Shown here: positions 7,287 through 15,019 of the stretch, in pieces | Numbering within the stretch: position 1 is the first letter of the stretch | How the letters are laid out: each line of letters opens with the position of its first letter | NCBI GenBank assembly: GCA_046330935.1 | Contig: JAXLRU010000006.1 | Coordinates: 310,001 to 374,000 of the forward strand | From: JAXLRU01 sp046330935 | GTDB lineage: Bacteria > Actinomycetota > Actinomycetes > Actinomycetales > Kineosporiaceae | DNA length: 64,000 bases | Direction of reading: 5' to 3' | Made by a program: the position numbers and the translations under genes | The notes under the pieces: generated by a model | Databases searched by the model: none | Told to the model about the DNA's origin: nothing | What the model saw: the letters and a program-made list of their open reading frames with translations, nothing else

Positions 7287-9076
7287 GCGTCTCCGAGGTG
7301 GGGCGCGACGCCGCGCTGCGCGCCCTGGACCTCCTGGAGGCCGCACCCGACGCGCGCTTCGACCGGATCGCGCGCCTGGCCGCGCGCCTGCTCGACGTCC
7401 CGGCGGCGGTGGTCAGCGACATCGACGACGACCGGCACGTCACGAAGGCCTCGCACGGGCGAGCGGGCCCCGCCGTGGGCACGCGCAGCCCGCTCGGGGA
7501 GACCCCGTGCCGCGCCGTCGTCGACGAGGACGGGCCCGTCGTCGTCGACGACGCCCCGCTGGACCCGCGGGTGGCGGACCTGCCGTGCGTGCGCGAGGGG
7601 TTCCTGCGCGCCTACGCCGGCCACCCCATCCGGGTGGCGGGACGCATCGTCGGCACCGTCTGCGTCATGGACACGCGCCCCCGCAGCTTCGGCGCGGAGG
7701 ACGTCGCCGTGCTCGCCGATCTCGCGGGCATCGCCGAGGCGGAGCTGCGGGCCGAGGGCACCGGTGCCGTGGCCCGCCGCCTGGACGACCTGCACCGCCA
7801 GACCGAGCTCGTGCTCGGCGCGGTGGCCGAGGGCGTGCTCGGCGTCGACACCGACGGCGCGGTGACCTTCGTCAACGACGCCGCGTGCGAGCTGCTCGGC
7901 TGGAGCCCGCAGGAGCTGATCGGCGAGAACCTGCACCAGCGGCTGCGGCCCCGTGAGGCCGACGGCTCGGAGTACCCCAACGGGCTGACCCCGGTGCGGT
8001 GGGTGCTGCAGACCGGGGAGGCCCGCCGGCAGCTGCACGGCCAGTTCCGCCGCCGGGACGGCGTCGCGGTGCCCGTGGACTGGTCCGTCGGGCCCGTGCT
8101 GGCCGATCCGGACGGCGACGCCGGGCCTGCCGGCGCCGTCCTCGTGTTCGAGGACGCCACCCGCCGGGTGCAGGTGGAGCAGATGAAGGCGCAGTTCATC
8201 GCCGTCGCCAGCCACGAGCTGCGCACGCCGCTGACGTCGCTGAAGGGGGCCCTGGAGCTCATCGACGCCACCTGCGCCGGGCAGTTGCCGCCCGCGGCCG
8301 TGCCGTTGCTCGACATCGCCCGTCGCAACGCGACCCGGCTGGCCCAGCTGGTCGACGACATCGTCGACGTCGAGCGCCTGGCCCGCGGCAGCCTGCCGAT
8401 CCTGCGCAAGCCCGTGCAGGTCTCCGACCTCATGCGGACGGCGGCCGCCACGGTCGCCGGCGCGGCGATCGGGTACGGCGTGGAGGTCGAGGTCGAGCCG
8501 CTGGAGTGCACCGTCTGGGGCGACGAGCACCGCCTCGTGCAGGTGCTCACCAACCTGCTGGGCAACGCGCTGCGGTTCAGCGAGGCCGGAGGCGTCGTCC
8601 GCCTGCACGCCGACAAGGACGCCTGGGCCGTGCGGATCAGCGTGACCGACACCGGTGTCGGCATCCCCGGTCACGTGCTCAGCCGCGTCTTCGACCGGTT
8701 CTGGCAGGTGGACGCGAGCGACACCCGCTCCCGCAGCGGCAGCGGCCTCGGGCTGACCATCGCCAAGGACCTCGTGGAGGCCCACGGCGGGTTCGTGCTC
8801 GTCGAGAGCGAGGTGGGCCACGGCAGCACGTTCACCGTGTGCCTGCCCGTGCGCTCCCGGCCGCGCGGCATCCCCGGGCAGCGCAGCGCGCCGTCGGCCC
8901 CCGGGTCCACGCCGTCGCCGGCCCCCGTCGGCACTGCGCCTTCGCCTGCCACCGGCGCCGCGCCGGCCACCACCCCCGACGCCGAGCGCGGGACGTGGCA
9001 GTCCCAGCACCGACCGCCGGCCCCGGAACCCGAGCCGGAACCGGCCGCCCCGCCCACGCCCGAGGAGGCGTCGTGA
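7283..9076 (+). CDS. Soluble GAF-PAS sensor histidine kinase
   Basis: 597-residue hybrid-type sensor without transmembrane helices: GAF domain (about 10-155), PAS domain (about 172-295; VLGAVAEGVLGVDTDGAVTFVN), HisKA with His311 in ASHELRTPL, and HATPase_c with N box (NLLGNALRFS), G1 (DTGVGIPG) and G2 (GSGLGLTIAK). The last 60 residues are a Pro/Ala-rich tail. ATG 7283 overlaps the glycosyltransferase stop (ATGA), and its own stop overlaps the next start. A cytoplasmic signal such as redox state or a small ligand is likely; the GAF resembles those of stand-alone GAF proteins. It probably starts the phosphorelay that ends on the receiver of the glycosyltransferase, with the lone receiver and Hpt between. 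The relay order is inference. Confidence 0.92.
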   Translation: MSVSEVGRDAALRALDLLEAAPDARFDRIARLAARLLDVPAAVVSDIDDDRHVTKASHGRAGPAVGTRSPLGETPCRAVVDEDGPVVVDDAPLDPRVADLPCVREGFLRAYAGHPIRVAGRIVGTVCVMDTRPRSFGAEDVAVLADLAGIAEAELRAEGTGAVARRLDDLHRQTELVLGAVAEGVLGVDTDGAVTFVNDAACELLGWSPQELIGENLHQRLRPREADGSEYPNGLTPVRWVLQTGEARRQLHGQFRRRDGVAVPVDWSVGPVLADPDGDAGPAGAVLVFEDATRRVQVEQMKAQFIAVASHELRTPLTSLKGALELIDATCAGQLPPAAVPLLDIARRNATRLAQLVDDIVDVERLARGSLPILRKPVQVSDLMRTAAATVAGAAIGYGVEVEVEPLECTVWGDEHRLVQVLTNLLGNALRFSEAGGVVRLHADKDAWAVRISVTDTGVGIPGHVLSRVFDRFWQVDASDTRSRSGSGLGLTIAKDLVEAHGGFVLVESEVGHGSTFTVCLPVRSRPRGIPGQRSAPSAPGSTPSPAPVGTAPSPATGAAPATTPDAERGTWQSQHRPPAPEPEPEPAAPPTPEEAS

Positions 9077-9462
9077 CCCCGCGGATCCTCGTCGTCGACG
9101 ACGAGCCCGACATCCGCGCGATCGTGCGGATCGCCCTGGAGACCCTGGCCGGCTGGACCGTGCTGGAGGCACCCGGCGGCGAGGCCGGCCTCGACCTCGC
9201 CCGCCAGGAGCGGCCCGACGCCGTCCTGCTCGACGTGATGATGCCGGGCCTCGACGGCCCGGCCACGGCCAGGCGGCTGGCCGCCGACCCCGCGACCGCC
9301 GACATCCCCGTGGTGATGCTCACGGCGAAGGTGCTCAGCTCGGAACGGGCCGCGCTCGCCCAGGGCCCGGTGGCGGCCGTCCTCAGCAAGCCGTTCGACC
9401 CGCTGACCCTCGCCGCCGACGTCCGCGCCGCGCTGGGCTGGACCGAGGGGAGCACCCCGTGA
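9073..9462 (+). CDS. Single-domain response regulator receiver protein
   Basis: 129 residues forming one CheY-like receiver: acidic DDE near residue 9-11, phospho-acceptor Asp54 in VLLDVMMPG, Thr in VVMLTAK and Lys in VLSKPF. No output domain follows, so it passes phosphate on or acts by protein contact. GTG 9073 overlaps the kinase stop, and the stop overlaps the Hpt start. Position between kinase and Hpt fits the receiver of a multi-step relay. Confidence 0.93.
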   Translation: MTPRILVVDDEPDIRAIVRIALETLAGWTVLEAPGGEAGLDLARQERPDAVLLDVMMPGLDGPATARRLAADPATADIPVVMLTAKVLSSERAALAQGPVAAVLSKPFDPLTLAADVRAALGWTEGSTP

Positions 9463-9761
9463 GCGAGCAGGCCCAACGCGTGATCGAGCGCATGTGGGAG
9501 AGGTTCAAGCCGTTGGCCGCCGAGCGGGTCGGCGTGCTCGCGGACTGCGCCGAGGCGGCCGCACAGGGCCGCCTCGACGACGCGCTGCGGGAGCAGGCGG
9601 CGCTGGCGGCGCACTCCCTCGCGGGCAGCCTCGGCAGCTACGGCCTGCCCGAGGGGTCGCGGCTGGCCCGCGCCGTCGAGGCCGACCTGCTGGCGGGCGT
9701 GCCCGACTGGGCCCGGCTCACCGCGACGGTGGCCGAGCTGCGCGCGGAGGTCTCCCGATGA
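9459..9761 (+). CDS. Histidine phosphotransfer (Hpt) protein
   Basis: 100-residue all-helical protein. AHSLAGSLGSYG (from residue 51) matches the Hpt core HxLKGSxxxxG, with His52 as phospho-acceptor; the usual Lys is Ala here. Size is right for a stand-alone Hpt. GTG start overlaps the receiver stop, and the stop overlaps the acyltransferase ATG. It would shuttle phosphate from the lone receiver to the receiver fused to the glycosyltransferase. Stand-alone Hpt proteins are uncommon in actinobacteria, which makes the operon notable. Confidence 0.75.
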   Translation: MSEQAQRVIERMWERFKPLAAERVGVLADCAEAAAQGRLDDALREQAALAAHSLAGSLGSYGLPEGSRLARAVEADLLAGVPDWARLTATVAELRAEVSR

Positions 9762-11041
9762 GCCGGCCCACCGGGGACGCCTCGGTACCCGGCCCTCGCG
9801 AGGGCACCGCGGGGCTGGTCACTCGACCCCGGGGCACGGGCGCTGACCGGCCCGAACGCGCCGTCGGCTCGCGGTTCGCCCAGCTGGAGGGCTACCGCGG
9901 CTTCGCGGCGCTGCTCGTCGTGGTCTACCACGCCTACCAGCACGCGGAGGCCCTCGGCTCGGGCGACGTGCCCGCCGTCGGCGGCGCCGCCTACCGCCTC
10001 CTGCACGGCCTCGACGCGTTCGTCGACCTCTTCTTCGTGCTCTCGGCGTTCCTGCTCGCCCTGCCGTGGGTCCGCGCGGCGCTCGCCGGCGGCGACTCCC
10101 CCAGCGGCAAGGCGTTCCTCGTCCGCCGCGCGGCGCGGCTCCTGCCGCTGTACGTCGTCGCCGTCGCCGTGGTGTGGGCGCTGCGCAACCCGGTGCTGCC
10201 GGGGGACCTGCGCGACCTCGCCGAACACCTCACGTTCGTGCAGGTCTACGACGACCGCCGGATCTTCTGGACGATCGGCCCCGCGTGGTCACTCGCCGTC
10301 GAGGTCCAGTTCTACGTGCTGCTGTGGCTGACAGGGACGGGCCTGTGCCGGCTGGCGGCGCGCGTGCCGGCGTCCTGGCGCGCGGCCGTCCTCGTGGTGC
10401 CGGCCGTCGCCGTGGCCGCGGCGTCCCTGGCGGGCAAGCTCGTCGCCTGGCAGGTGCTCGACGTCCGTGGTGACCGGTGGTCGGTGTGGTTCGGCCTGCC
10501 GGCCAAGCTCGACGTCTTCGCGCTCGGGTTCCTGCTCGCCGTCGTCGTGGCCACGGGCCGGGTGCGTCTGTCCCGCGCCGGCGCCGTGTCGCTGGCGCTG
10601 GCCGGATGGGGCGTCGTCGTCGCCACGCTCCTGCTGCGTCCCGGCGGCAACGGCGAGCACGCGTGGTTCCACACCGCGGCCGCGGTCGGGTTCACGCTCG
10701 TCCTCGCGGGCTCCGTGCTGGCCCCCGCGCACGAGGCGGCGCCGTCGCGGTGGGCGCCGCTGTCGGGGCCCGCCCCCGCGTTCCTCGCGACGGTCAGCTA
10801 CAGCGTGTACCTGTGGCACGAGCCCCTGCTGCTCGCGCTCGTGGCGCACCGTCTCGTGCCCGACGCTGCCGGTGCCCACGGCTTCGCGTGGACGACCGCC
10901 GTCCTCGTGCCCGTGTCGGTCCTCGCCGGGTGGGTGAGTTGGCTCATGATCGAGAAGCCGACGGCGTCGCTGCGCACCCTCGTGGACTCCCGCGGGCGGT
11001 CCCGCCAGTACTACGCCGAGGTCACCCGCTCGGGGCGCTGA
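9758..11041 (+). CDS. Membrane acyltransferase, OafA/acyltransferase-3 family
   Basis: 427-residue polytopic membrane protein with about ten hydrophobic helices. Family signs: LEGYRGFAALLVVVYH near residue 44 (the conserved Arg and His), FFVLSAFLLALP near 93, SLAVEVQFY near 170 and YSVYLWHEPLL near 347. These enzymes move acyl groups, usually acetyl or succinyl, across the membrane onto extracellular polysaccharide or lipid sugars. ATG 9758 overlaps the Hpt stop, so it is translationally coupled to the signalling genes and likely decorates the glycosyltransferase product. A 98-nt fragment of its 3' end is repeated at 13566-13663. Confidence 0.9.
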   Translation: MSRPTGDASVPGPREGTAGLVTRPRGTGADRPERAVGSRFAQLEGYRGFAALLVVVYHAYQHAEALGSGDVPAVGGAAYRLLHGLDAFVDLFFVLSAFLLALPWVRAALAGGDSPSGKAFLVRRAARLLPLYVVAVAVVWALRNPVLPGDLRDLAEHLTFVQVYDDRRIFWTIGPAWSLAVEVQFYVLLWLTGTGLCRLAARVPASWRAAVLVVPAVAVAAASLAGKLVAWQVLDVRGDRWSVWFGLPAKLDVFALGFLLAVVVATGRVRLSRAGAVSLALAGWGVVVATLLLRPGGNGEHAWFHTAAAVGFTLVLAGSVLAPAHEAAPSRWAPLSGPAPAFLATVSYSVYLWHEPLLLALVAHRLVPDAAGAHGFAWTTAVLVPVSVLAGWVSWLMIEKPTASLRTLVDSRGRSRQYYAEVTRSGR

Positions 11042-11048
11042 GGGCCTC

Positions 11049-11364
11049 TCAGTCGAGGACCTCCAGGCGCAGCCCGGCGCAGACCGCGCTCCGCAGCGCC
11101 GCGAGCAGGGGGGCGCGGCAGCCCGGTCTTGCCGGGGACGCCGCAGATCTTCCGTAGAGGTAACGGTTGCACGGCGGGGTGGTAGATGTTGTGCACCCAG
11201 CGGGTCGTCAGTGATTCGCCCTGCGAGAACCACTCGCTCGCGTCGGGAGTGAAGGCCACCAGGTCGGCCAGCTGCTGCCCCTCGACGTCGATCACCCGCA
11301 GCCGCTGTCCCGCGCTGAGCCGCACCGCGCGGCCTGACATCGGGGGGACGTCGATGGTGAGCAT
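11049..11364 (-). pseudogene. Decayed copy of the DUF1989 gene
   Basis: Start (MLTIDVPPMSGRAVRLSAG) and stop regions closely match the intact gene at 13671-14252, but only 316 of 582 nt remain. Internal deletions and frame changes destroy everything after about residue 50. The flanks on both sides match too: acyltransferase 3' end on one side, the promoter with palindrome ATTCGATCGAAT on the other. It is one half of a segmental duplication. Confidence 0.85.
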
Positions 11365-11419
11365 GGGCCTGCCTCCGCGCCGGGATCGTGTGGTCGCGGA
11401 CGAGTCTCGCGCCCCTGCG

Positions 11420-11431
11420 ATTCGATCGAAT
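11420..11431. promoter_or_regulatory. 12-bp palindrome upstream of the broken DUF1989 copy
   Basis: ATTCGATCGAAT is a perfect palindrome 55 nt upstream of the former ATG. The identical palindrome sits 55 nt upstream of the intact copy (14308-14319), so it belongs to the original promoter and may be an operator or simply part of the duplicated block. Confidence 0.4.
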
Positions 11432-11557
11432 GACAGGCGGTTACCGGTTCCTCGGGCTACCACGGCCGCGCGAGCAGCCTCTCCCTGTGCCGCATGATGA
11501 GCAGCAGCCGTTCCCATGAACCGCGGGCGGCACGTGTTTCTGCTCACTGATCGCGTG

Positions 11558-11604
11558 TTGACAACGGCCAGTCGAACCTGATCTAGTTCGCCAAGTCGTA
11601 ATAT
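11558..11604 (+). promoter_or_regulatory. Candidate promoter and dyad of the cargo operon
   Basis: TTGACA at 11558-11563 is a consensus -35. CGAAC/GTTCG arms (11573-11590) form a dyad with 8 nt between the arms. TAATAT at 11599-11604 ends 7 nt before the ATG at 11612, so a leaderless transcript is possible, though its distance from TTGACA is too long for a normal spacer. This AT-rich stretch stands out from its GC-rich surroundings. Confidence 0.4.
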
Positions 11605-11611
11605 ACCTAGC

Positions 11612-12745
11612 ATGGGGGGTATCGTGCATCACCGCCGTCGAATCATCAGTCTTGCAACGTCCGGGGTACTGGCAGGTAGCCTAGTGGCCCTGCCGTCGGA
11701 AGGTCACGCAGAGAGCAGTAGCACCGCCGCGCCGATCACGCTGCAGGTGACGGACTCGGCCGGGGCGCCCTTGGGGAAAGCCCCTGTTCGGCTCGTGGCC
11801 AGCATTCCTGGGGGCAAGGAGCTGCGCCTACCCGATTCAATCACGACACCGACGGGAAGCGCGGCGATCAATCCCCCCGTCAACGAAAACCTGCGCAGGA
11901 TGGCGGCTCAGAATGACGACTGGGTCAACTTCGAGACCCAGGTCATGACTGAGGACGGGCCCCATTTTTCCACTTTCCCCCGCCGATTGCACCAGGGCAA
12001 GTGGGACGTTCGATCCGATGACAAGCAGGCATTGAAGACCGTGACGGTCGTCGCTCGCCGCCGCTCGACCCCGGTCGATCCGGCCGCCCGCGCAGTGAAG
12101 CCTATGGCGGGAGCCCCACACGCCACCTGCGTCTGGTGGGGCCCCATCTCCTCCGCTGCGGGAATCACCGTCATTGGGGAGCTGCACGTGGGGGGCGACG
12201 CCAAGGGGAACTTCAACTATGGATCGACTGCAGATTCGGATATCGGGGTCTCCTACAACTACGGCTCCGGATGGAAGGTCTCTGGCGCGGCACACGTGGG
12301 GACGGGGACCCAGACGGTGTCTGGATGGGCCGACAGGGGCCCGATCTGGCGATACCCGCTGAAGACCCAGTTCACCTACCACAAGTACGAGTACATCACG
12401 GATGCCAACTGTGGTGGCGCGAGTGGTTCCAAGACGTACTACAAGGCCCAGGTGGCGCGCTGGGACGGTGGCGCCACGGTCGGAGCGAGCCTGACCAACC
12501 AGTACGCATACTGCACGACGAGCACCAACCGGGTGGATTACTCGCCAGGTACTCGGCTCGCCCGATCCTCCTACCGCGCCTACACCTATGACGGCGCAGT
12601 CGCCGTCTTCGGGGCGTCACTCACGGCCAAGAGCGGCTATTCCACCAACGTGGACTTCGAGCTGAAATTCGGTTCGAACCCCTCACACCTGGTCTGCGGG
12701 AACGACGGCCCTCCGACTTCGTCCTCGAAGGTATGGTCGAGATGA
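11612..12745 (+). CDS. Secreted protein of unknown function (cargo gene 1)
   Basis: 377 residues. Positively charged start (HHRRR), hydrophobic core (LATSGVLAGSLVALP) and an Ala-x-Ala-like site near EGHAES mark a Sec signal peptide of about 33 residues. Residues 40-75 look like a beta-sandwich (ITLQVTDSAGAPLGKAPVRL). The C-terminal half is rich in Tyr, Gly, Ser and Thr with four or more Cys, like an extracellular beta-rich domain. I recognise no catalytic motif. Codon choice is less GC-biased than in neighbours, with AT-ending codons frequent. It overlaps the next gene by ATGA. With the duplicated flanks this suggests horizontal gain. A GTG at 11624 is an alternative start. Confidence 0.75.
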   Translation: MGGIVHHRRRIISLATSGVLAGSLVALPSEGHAESSSTAAPITLQVTDSAGAPLGKAPVRLVASIPGGKELRLPDSITTPTGSAAINPPVNENLRRMAAQNDDWVNFETQVMTEDGPHFSTFPRRLHQGKWDVRSDDKQALKTVTVVARRRSTPVDPAARAVKPMAGAPHATCVWWGPISSAAGITVIGELHVGGDAKGNFNYGSTADSDIGVSYNYGSGWKVSGAAHVGTGTQTVSGWADRGPIWRYPLKTQFTYHKYEYITDANCGGASGSKTYYKAQVARWDGGATVGASLTNQYAYCTTSTNRVDYSPGTRLARSSYRAYTYDGAVAVFGASLTAKSGYSTNVDFELKFGSNPSHLVCGNDGPPTSSSKVWSR

Positions 12746-13347
12746 CGCGCCTCTCATGGCGTGCACGATGGGTAGTTCTCGGGATTCTCCTGGCGTGCGC
12801 AATGGTGGCAGCCTGGCTGCTTCTCGGCCGTGCTTCTCGTGAAGAATCGGGGCCGTTAGGCAATGACTACAACGGACGGAACGTCGTCGGCGTCGTTCAA
12901 GTCAAGCGCGGGGAATACCTGACCTTTGGTCAGATCTGGGTGATCAACAACGGAGAGAAGCCAGTCACGCTTCGTTCCGCTGAGCTCCTCGGTGATACGA
13001 GCGGGTTGGATGTTGGACCGGTGCTGACAGCCGCGGGAGACCGGCAGCTCTACGGTGTCGGCCTTCTTCGCACCTTCCCACCGTCCGCCAAGAGCGGCCA
13101 CAGCGAGCTCGGAACGCTACGACCCATCGATGGAACCGTTGTGCCTCCCCAGCGGTCGGGATCACCTTCTCTACTGCCCGTCGAGGTGCTGGTGGGCATC
13201 AAGGTGATCGAACCAAAGGAAAAGTACTTCACCGGAACCCGCATCCGCTACGAAGTCGACGGCAAGGAGTACTCCTACGTCGACCCCTCGGGATTGACGA
13301 TCTGCCCCAAGGACGAGTGTCCCGAACTCGACAAGAAGGCCAAGTGA
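12742..13347 (+). CDS. Membrane-anchored protein of unknown function (cargo gene 2)
   Basis: 201 residues: short basic N-terminus, one transmembrane segment (about 10-28, WVVLGILLACAMVAAWLLL), then an extracytoplasmic domain of mostly beta character (GQIWVINNGEKPVTLRSAELLG) resembling single-domain Ig-like folds, with Cys residues near the C-terminus (CPKDEC). ATG 12742 overlaps the stop of the secreted gene, so the two are coupled; an ATG nine nt upstream is also in frame. Lower GC than the neighbours. No function assigned. The strong hairpin at 13374-13416 ends the unit. Confidence 0.7.
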   Translation: MTRLSWRARWVVLGILLACAMVAAWLLLGRASREESGPLGNDYNGRNVVGVVQVKRGEYLTFGQIWVINNGEKPVTLRSAELLGDTSGLDVGPVLTAAGDRQLYGVGLLRTFPPSAKSGHSELGTLRPIDGTVVPPQRSGSPSLLPVEVLVGIKVIEPKEKYFTGTRIRYEVDGKEYSYVDPSGLTICPKDECPELDKKAK

Positions 13348-13373
13348 CGTCCACCAGATGCCGGACCGGTGAA

Positions 13374-13416
13374 GGTGGTGCGTTGCGTGCGGTGATTCCG
13401 TACGCAACGCACCACC
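13374..13416 (+). terminator. Strong hairpin ending the cargo operon
   Basis: 19-bp stem (13374-13392 with 13398-13416, one G-T pair) and a 5-nt loop, TGATT, placed 27 nt after the stop of cargo gene 2. No T-tract follows. It marks the boundary between cargo and the duplicated chromosomal fragments. Confidence 0.6.
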
Positions 13417-13420
13417 AAGC

Positions 13421-13565
13421 CAGCGGCTCCGCGCTCGCGATGGCCCGTCGCACCCACTTCTCCGGGACCGGGTGAGCGGTGCGCGGGCCCTGCGCGAACA
13501 GGCTGACCCGCAGCTCCTCCAGCATTCAGCGGCTCTCGCGGCCAGCCCCAGCTTCACATGACCGG
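13421..13565 (-). pseudogene. Fragment of hrpA 3' end
   Basis: On the minus strand this reads MLEELRVSLFAQ and RAIASA, near-identical to the last 34 residues of HrpA (stop at 15020), followed after a jump of about 500 nt by a short piece matching the hrpA region around 15,645. It has no start and is truncated at both ends. It adjoins the acyltransferase fragment at 13566. Confidence 0.75.
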
Positions 13566-13663
13566 GCTTGATCGAGAAGCCGACGGCGTCGCTGCGCACC
13601 CTCGTCGACTCGCGGGGGCGGGCTCGGGAGTACTACCCCGAGGTCACCCGCTCGGGGCGGTAA
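13566..13663 (+). pseudogene. Fragment of acyltransferase 3' end
   Basis: Reads IEKPTASLRTLVDSRGRARE and ends EVTRSGR then TAA, matching the last 32 codons of the gene ending at 11041. Most base differences between the copies are silent or conservative, so the two diverged while coding. No start codon or upstream part remains. Confidence 0.85.
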
Positions 13664-13670
13664 GGGCCCC

Positions 13671-14252
13671 TCAGTCGAGCACCTCCAGGCGCAGCCCGGT
13701 GCAGACGCCGCCGTTGCAGTCGCCGATGTCGGCCGCGCACGCCGAGACGGCCACGATGAGGTCGACCAGCGCCGTCACCTCGAAGTGGTCGCCCGCCACC
13801 GACGTCGGCACCTTGATCACCGGCTTGCCGTCGACGGCGTCGGTGTTCATGAACACGTTGAACGGGTCGGTGATCAGGTCGTAGGGGACGCCGTGCTCCT
13901 CCAGGGCCGCGAACAGGTGGTCGCGGCAGCCCGTCTTGCCTGCGAGCCCGTGGATCTCCTCGTAGTAGTAGCGGTTGCACGGCGGGTAGTACATGTCGTG
14001 CACGCCCACCGGGTCGTCGGTGATCTGCAGGAGCTTCGTGTTGTTCTGGGAGATCAGGTACTGCCCGAGCGCCGGGACCATCGTGTCCTGGTTCATCCGC
14101 GTGAACCCCTGCGAGAACCACTCCCTCGCGTCGGGGGTGAAGGCCACCAGGTCGGCCACCTGCTGCCCCTCGACGTCGGTCACCCGCAGTCGCTGTCCCG
14201 CGCTCATCCGCACCGCGCGGCCGGACTTCGGGGGGACGTCGATGGTGAGCAT
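13671..14252 (-). CDS. DUF1989 (urea carboxylase-associated type) protein
   Basis: 193 residues of the DUF1989 family, proteins often found near urea carboxylase or amino-acid and purine catabolic genes; biochemical function is not settled. Features: GQRLRVTDVEGQQVADLVAF near residue 20, DMYYPPCNRYYYE near 86, and a C-terminal ACAADIGDCNGG with conserved Cys. ATG 14252 has GGAGG nine nt upstream. It stands alone, without urea carboxylase genes, and is the intact partner of the broken copy at 11049. It is transcribed toward the acyltransferase fragment. Confidence 0.88.
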   Translation of the reverse strand: MLTIDVPPKSGRAVRMSAGQRLRVTDVEGQQVADLVAFTPDAREWFSQGFTRMNQDTMVPALGQYLISQNNTKLLQITDDPVGVHDMYYPPCNRYYYEEIHGLAGKTGCRDHLFAALEEHGVPYDLITDPFNVFMNTDAVDGKPVIKVPTSVAGDHFEVTALVDLIVAVSACAADIGDCNGGVCTGLRLEVLD

Positions 14253-14307
14253 GGGCCTGCCTCCGCGCCTGGATCGTGTGGTCGCGGACGAGTCTGGCCG
14301 CGCTGCG

Positions 14308-14319
14308 ATTCGATCGAAT
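14308..14319. promoter_or_regulatory. 12-bp palindrome upstream of DUF1989
   Basis: ATTCGATCGAAT, perfect palindrome 55 nt before the ATG and identical to 11420-11431. Likely operator or promoter element of the DUF1989 gene. Confidence 0.4.
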
Positions 14320-14365
14320 GACAGGCGGGTTACCGGTGTGCGGCGCCGACCGCCGCGCCGTGAGG

Positions 14366-14483
14366 GAGCATCTGCGACGAACTGTGTCGCACACCGTCCG
14401 CGGAGCATCTGCGGCCCCGGTCCCCGCCCCACGTGGAGCATCCGCGGCGAACTGTGTCGCACACCGCCCGTCGAGCATCTGCG
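14366..14483. repeat. Interspersed short repeats GAGCATCTGCG / CGAACTGTGTCGCACACCG
   Basis: GAGCATCTGCG or a one-base variant occurs four times (near 14367, 14403, 14436 and 14472), alternating with two copies of CGAACTGTGTCGCACACCG (near 14378 and 14448). The core GAGCATCTGC is the reverse complement of the GCAGATGCTC that recurs in the 71-bp repeats at 22521-22785, so both belong to one dispersed intergenic repeat family. Confidence 0.7.
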
Positions 14484-14499
14484 GCGCCGCCGGCGCGCG

Positions 14500-14997
14500 T
14501 CAGACGACCACGGGGCTGCGGCGCTCGAGCATGACGACGTCGCGCCAGCGGCCGTCGCGGCGCCCGATCCGCTCGCGGACGCCGACCTCGCGGAACCCGC
14601 ACACCCGGTGCAGGGCGAGACTCGCGACGTTCTCGGGGAACACCCCGGACTGGATCGTCCAGATCCCCGCGGCCTCGGTCGACGCGATCAACGCCTCGAG
14701 CAGGACGCGCCCGACGCCACGGCCCCGCGCGCCCGCCGCGACGTAGACAGAATGCTCGACCACGCCCGCGTACACGCACCGGTCCGACACCGCCGACGCG
14801 GCCACCCAGGCGAGCAGGCGGCCGTCGCCGTCGAGGGCCACCCACCGGTGCTCGGGCAGCTTGGCGGCGTCGAACGCGGCCCACGACGGAGGAGCCGTCT
14901 CGAACGTCGCATCGCCCGTGGCGATGCCCTCGGCGTACACCGCCAGGACGGCGTCGGCGTGCTCCTGAGCCATCGCGACCACGCGGAAGGCACCCAC
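14500..14997 (-). CDS. GNAT N-acetyltransferase, phosphinothricin/methionine sulfoximine type
   Basis: 165 residues. VYAEGIATGDATFET near residue 20, the acetyl-CoA loop RGRGVGRVLLEAL near 90, and GRWRDVVMLERR at the end are characteristic of the Pat/MddA subgroup that acetylates methionine sulfoximine or sulfone and phosphinothricin. It may detoxify such amino-acid analogues. GTG 14997 is preceded by GAGGGGAG at a good distance; the open frame extends upstream but only into hrpA. It lies 22 nt downstream of hrpA on the same strand and is likely co-transcribed. Confidence 0.85.
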   Translation of the reverse strand: MGAFRVVAMAQEHADAVLAVYAEGIATGDATFETAPPSWAAFDAAKLPEHRWVALDGDGRLLAWVAASAVSDRCVYAGVVEHSVYVAAGARGRGVGRVLLEALIASTEAAGIWTIQSGVFPENVASLALHRVCGFREVGVRERIGRRDGRWRDVVMLERRSPVVV

Positions 14998-15019
14998 TGC
15001 CGCTCCCCTCTCCACACTC

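Noticed and set aside
13421..13663. Possible new gene in the hrpA/acyltransferase fragment region
   Set aside because: Both parts are explained as duplicated 3' ends of neighbouring genes without starts.
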